Positions 23,420 to 34,327 of a stretch of 64,000 bases of DNA are shown here, one piece after another (position 1 is the first letter of the stretch; each line of letters starts with the position of its first letter). Origin of the DNA: Imbricaverruca yamaguchii. Lineage: Eukaryota > Arthropoda > Thecostraca > Neoverrucidae. The notes beneath the pieces were generated by a model. It worked only from the letters and a program-made list of their open reading frames with translations, was not told where the DNA came from and made no database searches. The stretch is from positions 1,151,501-1,215,500 of the forward strand of contig JAOTOL010001565.1 in assembly GCA_034440575.1 (NCBI GenBank), written 5' to 3'. Position numbers and translations under genes: made by a program.

Positions 23420-23682
23420 GTACCTGAGCCTGCTGCTGCGACACGAAGTGCTCGGCCGTGACTCGGCACTCGAGACGTTCCTCACGCGACCCGAGCCGCC
23501 CGTGCGCACGCTGGTGCGTCGCTCGCTGCTGACCCGGCTCGCCGACGGGCTGGCCGGCTCGCGCGCCACCCACCCCGACTGCGACGAGTTCTTCCAGCGC
23601 GAGCGGGTGCACCTGAACGAGCACGGCCCGATGCTGCAGCGGGCCGCCGACGCGTTCAGCGCCTCCGTGTTCGCCCAGCAGC
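23420..23682 (+). CDS. PX-BAR sorting nexin, exon joining PX and BAR domains
   Basis: One base completes an Arg codon, then 87 codons and one base follow (phase 2 in, phase 1 out). Acceptor is CTCCCGTCAG and donor C|GTACGT. It closes the PX domain with YLSLLLRHEVLGRDSALETF, the usual last PX helix ending HPxL..D..F..FL. It then enters BAR helix 1: LLTRLADGLAGS, followed by DCDEFFQRERVHLNEHGPML. The DEFFQRER run matches DDFFEQEK/DDFFEHER in SNX5/SNX6, which is the main reason for assigning that group. BAR domains dimerise into curved modules that shape endosomal tubules. Confidence 0.75.
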
Positions 23683-23880
23683 GTACGTCCTACCGGCTGT
23701 GGGATGGCTGCCGAGAAACACTGCTGATGTAGGTCGATGACTCGCCACCTGACGTGGGCCCCGCGGTCCGCCATTACAACGTATTTCTTTATTAATTTTG
23801 AGGCGGGTGGTGAAAAATATTCCTTCTGTATAGCTTATCGTAATGTGTGTAACTACGCCTATATCCAGTGGGCTGTGGAC

Positions 23881-23881
<1 letters not shown>

Positions 23882-23938
<57 letters not shown>
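23882..23938. repeat. (TA)n microsatellite
   Basis: About 28 uninterrupted TA units in a sorting-nexin intron, 190 bp before the next exon. Purity and length suggest recent expansion. Confidence 0.98.
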
Positions 23939-23941
<3 letters not shown>

Positions 23942-24127
23942 TATGTTTGTAGGCTTATGTATGTATTCCATGCAATGTGGTTGTCCATATGGAAGTGCCC
24001 CAGGTGACGTTGAATCTCATAACATCTCTTGTACCTTTGCGTCCGACGTGGTGTCGGATTGCTCCGCCTAACATCAAACCCGTCCAGTTGTTGGCGGACG
24101 TCCTAATCACGCCGTATGCTGGTGCAG

Positions 24128-24252
24128 GCCTGTCTAACCAGATCAACCACTTGGCGACCGCCTGCAACATCGGCGTCGGCACCAACGAGGGCTGGGGCGG
24201 ACTCTACCACAAGCTCAACGTCCGCTTCTCCGGCGCCCTGCAGGAGTACAAG
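24128..24252 (+). CDS. PX-BAR sorting nexin, BAR exon
   Basis: Two bases complete an Arg codon and 41 codons follow (phase 1 in, phase 0 out). The acceptor is GCTGGTGCAG and the donor AAG|GTGGGC. The peptide starts LSNQINHLATACNIGVGTNE and ends LNVRFSGALQEYK. It occupies the place of the second part of BAR helix 1 and the turn in SNX5/6 (around IHTAACLHSLALEEP and LLKVAELFEKLRKVE). Helical amphipathic spacing is evident, though residue identity is low. The junction with the previous exon is in frame without any adjustment. Confidence 0.7.
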
Positions 24253-25202
24253 GTGGGCGCCGTGGCACCGCCCGCACAGACGTGGTATGGAGGGACGGCT
24301 GGAGCTGTGGGTGCAAGTGCAATGCAATGTAACGCAAGTGCCACCGGAATGGGCAACTTCAGCTGTCCATTTGCTTTCGATCGATCAATAGTTAAAACGA
24401 TTGAAAATGTCGTTGTCGCTGGTGTCTTCCTTATTTTACCGGTGGTCATTTGTTTATACACCTACCATGACACTATTGAATTCGGTTAAATTCGACGAGA
24501 CAAAGTCTTGCTCAGCTACCTGCCTGTCATGACTTTCTAAACAGACTTAATTAAGCAGCCACGTTTCTTGGTCTGGAATTTTACCGTTTGACGTAGGTTT
24601 AGGCCTTTCTTGTGCTACGTCACGTTTTTTATGAAACGTTTTCCAAAACAAAATATACACGTGCACGTAAACGTACGCCAGCCTTATCTGGTTTGTAAAT
24701 TTTAAGCTGATATGTAGCCTCACGTGGGCAATGAAAGAACGTTTAGACGAAGTGCAGGCGGTGTATAGATATCCTGCACTGATGCAACTATATAATACGA
24801 TGGGAAAATACGTCTAAACATGCTCCTTCTCATCTGTGAGTTGATCTCGGTCTGCTTCATTGCTGATATGAGGTAACATCAACCTAAATTTCCATTTAGA
24901 TGCCCCTCATAAGCTTAGCATTGTCTACTCAGCCAATCACTTGGATTTGTGAAGGTCTGAATATGGCAAGTGAGTATGCTTCGATCAAAGCTGGACTGAC
25001 ACGAATATCCAGACCGGACCTGACCTTACATGATGCGATTCAAGCCGATTTGATTTGGCGTTTCGTGACCGAACCTGATTTTCTCAGTCACAGCTCGCTT
25101 TGCTTGCTTTACCCAGCTATGATAAAACCTGACCTGGATTTATCTGCTGATGACACCATGATCCGCCCTGACATGCCCGACGGCGCGTTGCCGATCTGGT
25201 CA
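24253..25202. other. Intron sequence, nothing recognised
   Basis: Mixed sequence with an AT-rich patch at 24540-24900. A 111-codon ORF at 24900-25235 lacks recognisable content. A small additional exon cannot be excluded, because the next acceptor is ambiguous. Confidence 0.35.
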
Positions 25203-25430
25203 TTACTGGCAGTGACCCAACCTGACCTGGCCTGACCTGATCCACCCGATAGCACAGTGTTGGCTTGGCCTGACCTGTCATGCGCGGCAGCGCGGTGTTG
25301 ACCTGGCATGACCTGACCTGCCCGATAGCGCAGTGCTCACCTGAACTGACTTTCCCTGCGCGTGCCCGATAGCACAGTGTTGACCTGACCTGACCTGACC
25401 TGTCCTGCCGTGCGTGGCAGCGCGGCATTG
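25203..25430. repeat. TGACCTGACC-rich tandem repeat
   Basis: Units of about 50-80 bp combine TGACCTGACC, CCCGATAGC(A/G)CAGTG and GGCAGCGCGGTGTTGAC. The last copy, GGCAGCGCGGCATTGAC, overlaps the start of the following sorting-nexin exon. Confidence 0.8.
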
Positions 25431-25597
25431 ACTTGGCCCTTGCCAGCTGCGACGGCACGCTGGGCCAGACGCTGGAGCTGCACGCGCGGTACGCTCAGGC
25501 CGAGTCGGAGATGCTGCTGCGCCGCACCGGCCTCATGATCGAGTACGAGGCGGCCAACCGGGCCATGGAGAAGACCAAGCCGCAGCGCCGGTTGGCG
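25421..25597 (+). CDS. PX-BAR sorting nexin, BAR exon with RRTxLIxYE motif
   Basis: Fifty-nine codons in phase 0 at both ends, with donor GCG|GTGAGT. The diagnostic stretch is AESEMLLRRTGLMIEYEAAN followed by RAMEKTK. In SNX5/6 the same place reads LLYRRTKALIDYENSNKALDKAR. Two acceptors are possible: 25420 keeps the phase but lies in a tandem-repeat unit, while 25446 is nearer to the conserved part but needs a phase-2 partner. I chose 25421. About 60 residues of the C-terminal BAR helix are still missing after 25597 and were not found downstream, so the gene is incomplete in my model. Confidence 0.7.
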
Positions 25598-26381
25598 GTG
25601 AGTACCGTGCCGGTGTGACTGCCGGCCGGCCACGGTGGTGTCACCGTGGTCGTCCTGTCAGACACGGCGGACCTCGGTGGCCGTCCTGAGTACCGCGCTG
25701 ATGTGACTGTCAGACTGCCGCGGCGGTGTCCCCGTGACCGTCATGTCAGACACGTCTATGTCTCACCGTCGTCCTAAGTGACTGCCAGCTCTGGTCGGCT
25801 GGCAGAGCCACACCAGCGCGACATCACATCACCAAAGTCAAGCGCCTCGGCAGCGAACATCCGTGTTGTCCTGAACTGCACTGGCGTGTTTCGCCTGCTG
25901 GAGCTCAGATGGTTTGTCACCAATTTAAGGCTTCCACTGGGGTATCTTCGAGCATGAAATGCCACAGCTGGTGTGACAGAGCCGGGTGTTGCTGGTTCCA
26001 CATGGGTTCTGTGGCTCGTGATAGCTAGTAGGACTTTGTCTGAGTCAGTGATGACTTGGTTCGAAAGAGCTGCCAATAATTGCGAGTATATTGTTGCACT
26101 AATGACGGTAGCTACTAGTGCGATACGACAGCACGACAGTCACAGTCTCAGTCGTGTCCGGTGGCGGTGACGGTCGGTTTTAGTGCGGTGTGAATCTGTG
26201 GCGCAGGTAGAGCGGCGGCGTGACTGACTCGTCATGTGACGGAGATCACAACAATGTACCACGACAAACGTGGTGAGACTACAGTCTCACCATGTTTGTT
26301 ATCATGTTTGAGGACCATGCTGTGATTCTCTAGCCACTACAAAACCCCTCGGGGTGCGTGCCGTTACGTCCGATCACGGAG
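25598..26381. other. Intron or spacer after the last sorting-nexin exon found
   Basis: GTGACTGxCAG-rich words at 25620-25790 look like decayed repeats. No exon for the remaining BAR helix is visible. Confidence 0.3.
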
Positions 26382-26583
26382 AGTGGCAGGTATGATACCT
26401 GGGTCCCGGGGAGTGGCGGGTGTGATGCTACCTGGGTGACGGGCAGTGGCGGGTGTAATGCTACCTGGGTGACGGACAGTGGCGGGTGTAATGCTACCTG
26501 GGTGACGGACAGTGGCGGGTGTAATGCTACCTGGGTGACGGACAGAGGCAGGTGTAATGCTACCTGGGTGACGGAGAGTGGCG
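26382..26583. repeat. Minisatellite, 33 bp unit, ~6 copies
   Basis: The core is GTGTAATGCTACCTGGGTGA followed by CGGACAGTGGCGG. The inner copies are nearly identical and the outer ones diverged. The unit is divisible by three, hence ORFs on both strands. Confidence 0.9.
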
Positions 26584-27464
26584 CAAAGTACTCTACGGCG
26601 ACTCAAAGCCGAAGAAGTCGTTCATGGGCACAGAGTTACGCCAATTCATTGACCAAAGATTTTCAATTCGGCGGTCGAACCCCAAGTCTCTTGTAACTGT
26701 AAAAATGTCTTGAAAACAGTGCTAATGCAGCTCATCATGAACGATTTTACTAAATAAAACCGGGGATGAGAAGCATAGGTGGGTTTTGCTAATTTAGGTG
26801 CCGAAATTAGGGTATTCCGATATTGCGACTGTCGGTTATTACACGCAAAAAGGCCCCTTCCCAAGGTGGGCGGATTAAGTAGCGTCTACTGCACTAGAAT
26901 ACGGTTTGGGCGGGAGAGCATCCGTGGATGCATTGTATTGAACTGCTTTCCCGTGAGGAATAACGATGCGGGACGCGGGTGGTCGGAATATTATCTCGTG
27001 TAGCGGCAGCCCAGGTCCGGAGAGGTAGTCCTGGTGCTGAGAGTGTCACGGATGGGTCAACGTGCGTGTGTCCGCGCCTCGCTCCGTCAGGGTAAGCGTG
27101 CGACACCGAGGTGTCTGGTCACATCAACGATGGATGCGACATCTTTCCTCCGCTTCATGAATCTCTCATTAATAACAAGACTCCCAGGTGGCAGTAGCAG
27201 CAGTCCTGGTGTTGGCGTGAACGCCGACGAACACGATTGTTGATTGGCGCAAGGCTGATTGGCGCAATGGAAGTCCTTTTCAAAAGGGTTGCAATGTAAT
27301 TCTAATTCCTTGGAATGAAACCTATTGCAATAAAATCATCAATCCTCGTGATTGAATCGTATTGCAATTAAATTAGGGATTTTTTGCGACCTTTGCAGGT
27401 TTAATTCTGACTGAACTTCTCATGAGACGTCTTCTGCAGCCTCACATCCCCTCCCTCTCAGGAG
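26584..27464. other. Spacer, nothing recognised
   Basis: No coding or structural signal beyond short ORFs. A run at 27270-27370 repeats TTGCAAT/ATTGCAAT words. Confidence 0.3.
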
Positions 27465-27612
27465 TGTTGGTGATCGGTGGTTGAGTTGAGCGTCTGGGAG
27501 ACCAGAGTTACCGGGTCCGATTCTCGACGCTGCCTCCCCTCGCGCTAGGATGCGAAACAGACGACGCCATATGACCTCAGGTGCTTAGTGCACCGCAAAG
27601 ACACCAAGCAGC
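27465..27612 (+). mobile_element. tRNA-derived SINE-like element
   Basis: The head has an A-box-like TGGTTGAGTTGAG at about 27478 and a B-box-like GGGTCCGATTC at about 27511. Then come CTGCCTCCCCTCGC and the tail motif ACGACGCCATATGACCTCAG (27561-27580). The element at 59645-59815 (minus) shares both the CTGCCTCCC body and GCGACGCCATATGAC. Ends are approximate, and the A box is weak. Confidence 0.55.
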
Positions 27613-28299
27613 AACAACATCCCCTCCCTCTCAGGCTAGTGGTTGCATTATTTAATCCATTAGTTATCGGTGCTCAAAAAACGGATAGGTGCTGCATAAA
27701 TTATTTTGCACCAATCGTGCTTGATGTAGAGAAATCATATCCATATGTTCTCCTGTTCTATTGGTGTTTCTCAAGACACGCTTTCGCCAAGTGTTGGGCA
27801 ATAAGTTAATACGACAGGTGTGGGTGTTATTCCGGTTGCATCAGCTTCGGGCTCACCGCCAACTGAAGATCTTCGGCCATTTCAACTATGGACTGCAATC
27901 ACCTGAGACGTTTCGGTGACCAGCTGAACCGCTCTCTCAACGGCTTGCGTGTGCACAGAGAGTGCTGGGATGTCGATAGGAGTATGGACGATGCCTTTGG
28001 TGTGATCGTCTGACATGGAGGCTCGGAGATCAACTCATTCTCCCAGTCTGTGATATCTGCGTAGTCCGCTGGCTCCCTGTAAACGGCAGGGGACGAAAGG
28101 AGCGGACCTGGCCCGGTGTCTCGTCCCTGAGCCGGCATCGCGACATTTCTAAAAAATATAAATTTAATCCGAGTTGTTGCTGGGGTGGCTTTCGGAACCA
28201 GGGATCTATTGCTAAGCAGAGCTTGTTGCGTGAACCCTGGCCCCATCACCTGATCCATGAATTCCAGTTCAACGGCATAATTTTTATCGAAAGTTTAAC
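27613..28299. other. Spacer, nothing recognised
   Basis: A 119-codon minus-strand ORF (27899-28258) has no identifiable domain. Confidence 0.3.
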
Positions 28300-28497
28300 G
28301 TGCCGTCAATGCACCGACACAACCGCCCGGTTGTGTCGGTTGTTAGTTCGTCCCAGGCCTTATCTGGCCAGCTGCCAACTGACACTCCCAACCGGGGGCT
28401 AAATGCGAACGCGCGAAGCTACTCGAACCCTGTATTGCCAGGACAGGGGAGACCAGTGCAGGCCAGCGCTCTAACCAACTGCGCTACCGGGGCGGCA
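28300..28497 (-). mobile_element. tRNA-derived SINE-like element ending in a hairpin
   Basis: On the minus strand the head begins GCCGCCCCGGTAGCGCAGTT, with A box TAGCGCAGTTGG and B-box-like GGTTCGAGTAG, at normal tRNA spacing. An unrelated body of about 100 bases follows, ending near AGATAAGGCCTGGGACGAAC. The distal end carries a perfect hairpin at 28313-28340. The head could be mistaken for a tRNA gene, but the T-arm and 3' acceptor strand do not close. Confidence 0.6.
28313..28340. repeat. Perfect 13-bp hairpin with a 2-base loop
   Basis: ACCGACACAACCG at 28313-28325 pairs exactly with CGGTTGTGTCGGT at 28328-28340 around CC. It sits at the distal edge of the SINE-like element and may be its 3' structure. 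Confidence 0.9.
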
Positions 28498-29517
28498 TTG
28501 CAGACATTGCCCCCTCACGAATTACCATACTCTCGTCCGACAACATTGTAGGAAGTGGTTCCTCAGAGTGAGCCCAGAAACTGTTGCTCTATAGCTATTG
28601 TATAGAGCTCTGTTTGGATCACAACGCGTTTGTGTAGGTTCTTGGCACCGTCCTGACAATTCCAGTTTTGCTTGGCATGAACCCACGTTACTGAATAGTG
28701 TCGACAAATGAATTGAACCGGGAGCACTGGTTCCTCCGATGGCAGCGTGCACGGTATGTATAGCTGCAGGACAGGACTTTTGCCTGTCACACTCACTGGG
28801 ACATGGTCAGGCCTGCAATCATTTTGCCAGACGACGCAACAGCATCCGGTCAATGGTCATGGCTGAGTTGTGCCAGTACGTCACTGTCAATCGCCTCAAC
28901 CATGCCTGTCACATGAGTGAAATCTGTCACTGGCACAGTTCCATCAGCACCGGCTGCCGTCTTGTCCATGGGCCCGGCGAAGACTTGGCACCTGCCGTGC
29001 GTCCATCGAGCTTAATGAACGCTTCACACAAGCTTAGCTCATTTGGATGGAGCTGGGACATGGGTACGACGACCATTGACCGTCGTACACAGTTGTGTTC
29101 GACAATTAAACCAGCCGGCATATCCTGCCATGTGGCCCCGTGTCGACACTGGTGCCGTCGCACCCTAGCACTTGTCTTGTCTTGTCAGATATCACGTAGT
29201 CATGATTTAATTGGCGCTTGATGGGTGTTTTCTGGGGTTTTCCAACATGCCATGCTATAATTTCACCCATTTGCTCAGCATGCTGTGATTGACGGTACAC
29301 CCTAGTGTACGTGTCTTCACGGGGTACATTAGAGTTTTGAACTTTGGCATATCATGACAAGCCTAACCAGAGTGATCAATCTAACGCGTGGGCCATTCGA
29401 TTGCCACGATGTCTCACTGTTGACTGCAACGGAGAACCATCGTTGGCGATCCTGCATTGCTGGGCGCTGAGGACACGCTGGTGGCGGGCCGGACAGTTTA
29501 CCTACACGGCGGAACGG
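28498..29517. other. Spacer, nothing recognised
   Basis: ORFs of 76-160 codons on both strands overlap one another without a recognisable product. Confidence 0.3.
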
Positions 29518-30180
29518 CCTGCAGCGGGGCCTCCTGCCGGCTGTGTGTGGGAGCTGGTGGTGGCCGGTGGCGGACTGCCGCCGCCGGTAGTAGGGCCTCC
29601 TGCCGGCTGTGTGGGAGCTGGTGGTGGCCGGTGGCGGACTGCCGCCGCCGGTAGTAAGGCCTCCTGCCGGCTGTGTGTGGGAGCTGGTGGTGGCCGGTAG
29701 TAGGGCCTCCTGCCGGCTGTGTGTGGGAGCTGGTGGTGGCCGGTAGTAGGGCCTCCTGCCGGCTTGTGTGGAGCTGGTGGTGGCCGGTAGTAGGGCCTCC
29801 TGCCGGCTGTGTGTGGGAGCTGGTGGTGGCCGGTGGCGGACTGCCGCCGCCGGTAGTAGGGCCTCCTGCCGGCTGTGTGTGGGAGCTGGTGGTGGCCGGT
29901 GGCGGACTGCCGCCGCCGGTAGTAGGGCCTCCTGCCGGCTGTGTGTGGGAGCTGGTGGTGGCCGGTGGCGGACTGCCCGGTAAGGACCTCCTGCCGGCTG
30001 TGTGTGGGAGCTGGTGGTGGCCGGTAGTAGGGCCTCCTGCTGGCTGTGTGGGAGCGGGTGGTGGCCGGTGGCGGACTGCCGCCGCCGGTAGTAGGACCTC
30101 CTGCCGCTGTGTGGGAGCGGGTGGTGGCCGGTGGCGGACTGCCGCCGCCGGTAGTAGGGCCTCCTGCCGGCTGTGTGCAG
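29518..30180. repeat. Minisatellite, 39- and 63-66 bp related units
   Basis: The constant core is GGGCCTCCTGCCGGCTGTGT followed by GGGAGCTGGTGGTGGCCGGT. Longer units add GGCGGACTGCCGCCGCCGGT, so units alternate by presence or absence of this ~24 bp module. The array is open in several frames on both strands, giving artefactual ORFs up to 346 codons. Confidence 0.95.
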
Positions 30181-32984
30181 GAGTTGGTGTGACCGGGCCG
30201 CCGCATGCACCGGGCCGGCCACCTGCCGGCTGCCGCCGCCGCTTTCGCCAACACTCACTGCTGGCGCTCCGCCCCTTGACATGATGGACGTACCATCGTA
30301 TTTCGCACCCGCGAAATCGGGCCGCTGATCAAGTGTGGGAGTTGTAAAGCCATTGGTGGTGCATGTCATGCCTGATGAGACTAGGCCTGACCCTTTGAAA
30401 GCGCCAGCTGACTCACATGCTGACTAGTCGCTAGCCGTGACGTTTTATGGACGTCACGTCATTAGCATTGAACAGTGGCATCAACATGGAAACGTCTTCG
30501 GTCGTCTACTGTTAATTGACGTCGCCACGGGTTTTGGAGCAGGTGGGGATTGGTTTAGGGTCGGTTCTGTACATGCACCACCATTGGCGTAATACAAATT
30601 TCATGTAGGTTAGGGACTCATCACTCGCTCCCCCATGGCGCCGTCTGTGCTGTTGTTACTTGTCTTACAACGTGCCAACGGTGGTGGTACCCCGTGGCAG
30701 GTCCAGATATTCGGAGGAAGAATGGGAGAACTTGGTGACGGGCCTTCAGATTAGGGGAGGGAATTCCCAGGAGGAATACCTTACCCCTGGTCTTGTAGGA
30801 ACAATTCTTCGACGAGGTGTACTTGAACGACCCTGGGGTGGGGACAACAATTATTATCGGATGGATGCATCTCGCTGGAAATTTCGATGGCAGGCGTACT
30901 CGAGCCTTGTCACTTGCGCATGTAAGGCATACAATTGAATTGAGCTCATCCTGAGGTTGTCTGGAAAACGGCGGGAAAACGGCGCCGCGCAGCACATCGA
31001 AAATTTGTATAGCTATAGAAAATAATTGAGCGGATCTTTAGTGGTAGCTTAACATGCATACTGGTCACTTGTTAAATAGGGTCATTGTCAGGTCATCATT
31101 TCTGGGGTTAGTCTTTCGATGTGCTACCAATATTAATTCTAACTGGTTGTTATTTACTCAGTAGGTGTTCCGATGACCGCCGTTGTATGTTTCGGACATC
31201 TTGACGTCAAGCCACATGTATTTTAACATGCATTATACATTTTCAAAGTCACTGACAGTTGACCTCGAGGTACCTTGAGTGACCTTTTTTGGATGTCCTG
31301 GTCATTCCCGCAGGCATTCTTGCCACTTAATCGTAATTAGTCTTCTACGTTAAACCCAGGGCATGAATCATTTTGACATTTGGACCATTTTCAGTATGTC
31401 GAAGATGGGATCACCATGTTGGCCTGACCTGACCCGTCATGGGTGCATCACAATGCATCATGTGGTGTGTCTAATCACAATTAACTGAGGAATACGCTTT
31501 ATGAGGATTTAGCCGGACATATAAAGGGAAATTATTAGCTCTTGGAATCAAAAATATTCGAGCTGATGGAAAATTTGACATTTCAGCTGAGCTGAGAGGT
31601 CACCAGCTGAATACAACTTCAAATGTAATACCATTGCAAAGAACTCATCCGCCGCAACATGCTCGTTTCCCCCGTCTTTCTAGAACGTCCGGTCCGCGAT
31701 CTGGCAGGAAGAATCAAAATGACATCCACCCAACCCCAGCCCACTCGGCCCTGTGGCCATCCATCTCAGTGCGTGTTGAGTCTGGCTGAAGCTGGTAGTG
31801 TGTGTGGGGGGGGGATGGGGATTACCAATGGAAATCCCCATTTGGGAAGGCCTCAGTGCCCCATGGGGCGCCGTTTTTCGGTTCAGAGGTGCTGTTCTCC
31901 GATTTGAGAGGCGGACAGGGGGCACACTCCTAATGTCCGTCCCCTGAGTCCGCCAATGATGTGGTACGGAGTTCAGGACATGGAAGTTTGAATCTAGCAC
32001 TACATATTGTTGCAAGGAAGAGGCCTAGTTCAATTCTAACCATTACGCTGGGAACAAAATGTCAATGAGCTTGCCATTCGCCACTCCGCTTTTCATCCCT
32101 ACGGCACCAAATAAGCGAACAAAGAGGCATAGCGTTTCCATATTGGCACCTTTCGCATCCATTTTCTAGTCCAACCGCAACGTGTTTTGATACGTGGTGG
32201 TTCCGACTCGTCCATCTGTTCAGCTGTTTGTTTCCTGTTGGTACGGCTGAGAAATGCTCGCCCGCACCCGTCACCCTGAGTTTTTCGACGGCTGGGTACC
32301 GAGACTGGACAGGTCGGTTAGGTACATGTGGAATTAACGACATTGGTAAAGTGTAATGTACTGGGAGATAATTTAACTTGTAATTAATTTGAACCACATT
32401 TAGACAGCTCCAATTTGAAGTCACCTAAAATTTAATCCAAAGTAACACCATTGCCGAATCTGAAATGGTTGGTTCGCCAATCAGTTGAGTTACACTGTTT
32501 TTTCTTCCATTCGTCAATTGACATAAACGGAAGTGTTATTTATAGTCCCCACACGTGAGTCGCATCTTTTGTGTAGGTGCCATGACTTCTGTCGCAAGTA
32601 CCGGACTGCTCTAGCATGTACAATGGAACAGGTTGTTTTCCAATCCATGTCCCTCCAGGGGCAAGACTTGAAAAGGACCTGAAAAGTGTTCGGAAATCTT
32701 GTCATCGATCACCCATAGCGGCGTAAGCCGAACGCCGCCAACGTCCCATGTGCTAACGCTGTCAGCTGATCAAACTGTCGATCTGTCGGTGCTTATCGAA
32801 AGTAGTTATTTTCCTGCTCGCTCGATCTCACCACTCCTTGCTTTTTTCGTTGGTCGCTTGTTACTGCTTTCTACTGCACGAAGTTCCAGCTCCACGTTTC
32901 GAGTCGGGCCCTGTGCTTGTGCTCAGTGGGTTAGTGAGTCCTTACCGCCTCCCCAACCACCTCTTGTCCAGTGTTTTTAGGTGA
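30181..32984. other. Spacer, nothing recognised
   Basis: Nearly 3 kb without a supported gene. It includes AGGTCA-type words at about 31080-31290, a G-run at 31807-31814 and assorted short ORFs. Confidence 0.3.
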
Positions 32985-33600
32985 TGGAGCGTATCTCTGT
33001 AGCCGTATTTGACTGTCCCTGCAGCTACAGTGCGGATGACTGGCATGCCTCTGCAGCTGCAGTGGGGATGACTTTCCCCGCCTTCACAGCTACAGTGGCA
33101 ATGGCGAGGTGCACATCTGCGGCAGCAGTGGGGGTGGAGGGGTCCACTTCTGCAACTACAGTGGGGATGGCGGGGTCCGCTTCTGCAGCCGTCTCCAACC
33201 GTGGTGCGGATGTACCCCGTGCCACCTGCGCCAGCTGCCTGATCCTGCTTCGTGCAGTGGTGAGCCGACACCCACCAACGTCCCGCCATCCCAGCTGACG
33301 CTGGCCGCCACAAGTGTGACCGCCGCCGCCGCCTGTGGTGATGCGGTCGACGAGTCGCCTGGCCAGCTGACCGCTGACCCCGCCTGAACCCGCCAAATGC
33401 GAGTCGGGCAGTGACCGGCGGCTCATCTGACCTCCGATAGGACCTCTCGTCAGAACCCGTCGTGTACAGGACAGGCAGTGACCGGGAGCAAGTCTGACCT
33501 CCCTATCGTCGGAACCTGTCGTGTACAGGGCAGGCGGTGACCGGCGACAAGTCTGACCTCTAACCGACCTTACGTCGGAAACCTTTGTGGGCATGGCAGC
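32985..33600. repeat. Two short degenerate tandem arrays
   Basis: At about 33020-33200, units of 36-42 bp contain (T/A)CTGCAGCTACAGTGGGGAT variants. At about 33398-33600, three ~66 bp copies contain GTGACCGGCGACAAGTCTGA with CGTCGTGTACAG or a variant. Both are diverged. Confidence 0.7.
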
Positions 33601-33894
33601 CAGTGACCCTGACTGCCACGTGCGACCGGCGACCCCCCGCCTGAACTGATGGCATGCTGGAAAATCTCGTTCCCTTTTGCATTGAAGGGGTGCAGGTGCG
33701 TCATTCCTGCGCCATTGTTCGCCACGGTATGGTGATGAGCCGCGCTGAATCGCCATGGGGTTTTGTTCTCGTCTCATTAGCACTTCTTCGTTGTCCCCGG
33801 TTTCACGGCCGGTAGATCGTATTGTCGTCGTTTTTTTTTGGCTGCCTGCTGTCAGCCGTCGTTTGTCACTATTGCCGATCTCCGTGTGTATATA
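33601..33894. other. Spacer between arrays, nothing recognised
   Basis: Short interval with no repeat or coding signal. Confidence 0.3.
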
Positions 33895-34080
33895 TGTGTA
33901 TGTGTGTGTGTGTGTGTGTGACTGTGACGGTGACGGTGACGGTGACGGTGGTGACGGTGCTGCCGGTGCTGCCGGTGCTGCCGGTGCTGCCGGTGCTCCC
34001 AGTCCCGCCAATGCCGCCGATGCCGCCGGTGCCGCCGGTGCCGGTGACGGTGACCGTGGTGGTGGTGGTGGTGGTGGCAG
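33895..34080. repeat. Compound micro/minisatellite
   Basis: Successive pure blocks occur: (TG)n at about 33899-33920, (GGTGAC)n to about 33955, (GGTGCTGCC)n to about 33995, GATGCCGCC/GGTGCCGCC variants, then (GGT)n to about 34078. The blocks grade into one another, as if each arose from the last by slippage and substitution. Confidence 0.9.
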
Positions 34081-34327
34081 GGCAGTGGCGATTGTTTGCT
34101 CTGTTGGCGTGATCGAGTGATGTTTGCTTGGCGCCGTTCCGGAGGTTTCGCGGGCATGTTCTGACGGCGCTGCCAGGTGGTCGGACAGTGCTCCGGCGGC
34201 ACTTCGCGACTGCTTTCCGACCGTGTTCCGGCGATGGCCGTGGGTATCTGCCGCGCGGTGCAGTGCCGGTCGCCAGCCACCAAGGGTATCGCCCGGCACT
34301 GCCGGTGACCGATCACCACTGTCCCAC

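Noticed and set aside
28454..28497. tRNA gene on the minus strand
   Set aside because: Good A box, but the acceptor stem is not closed after the B box, and the head runs into a SINE-like body.
29329..30369. 346-codon minus ORF and other Gly/Pro/Thr-rich ORFs
   Set aside because: Translation of the two-module minisatellite.
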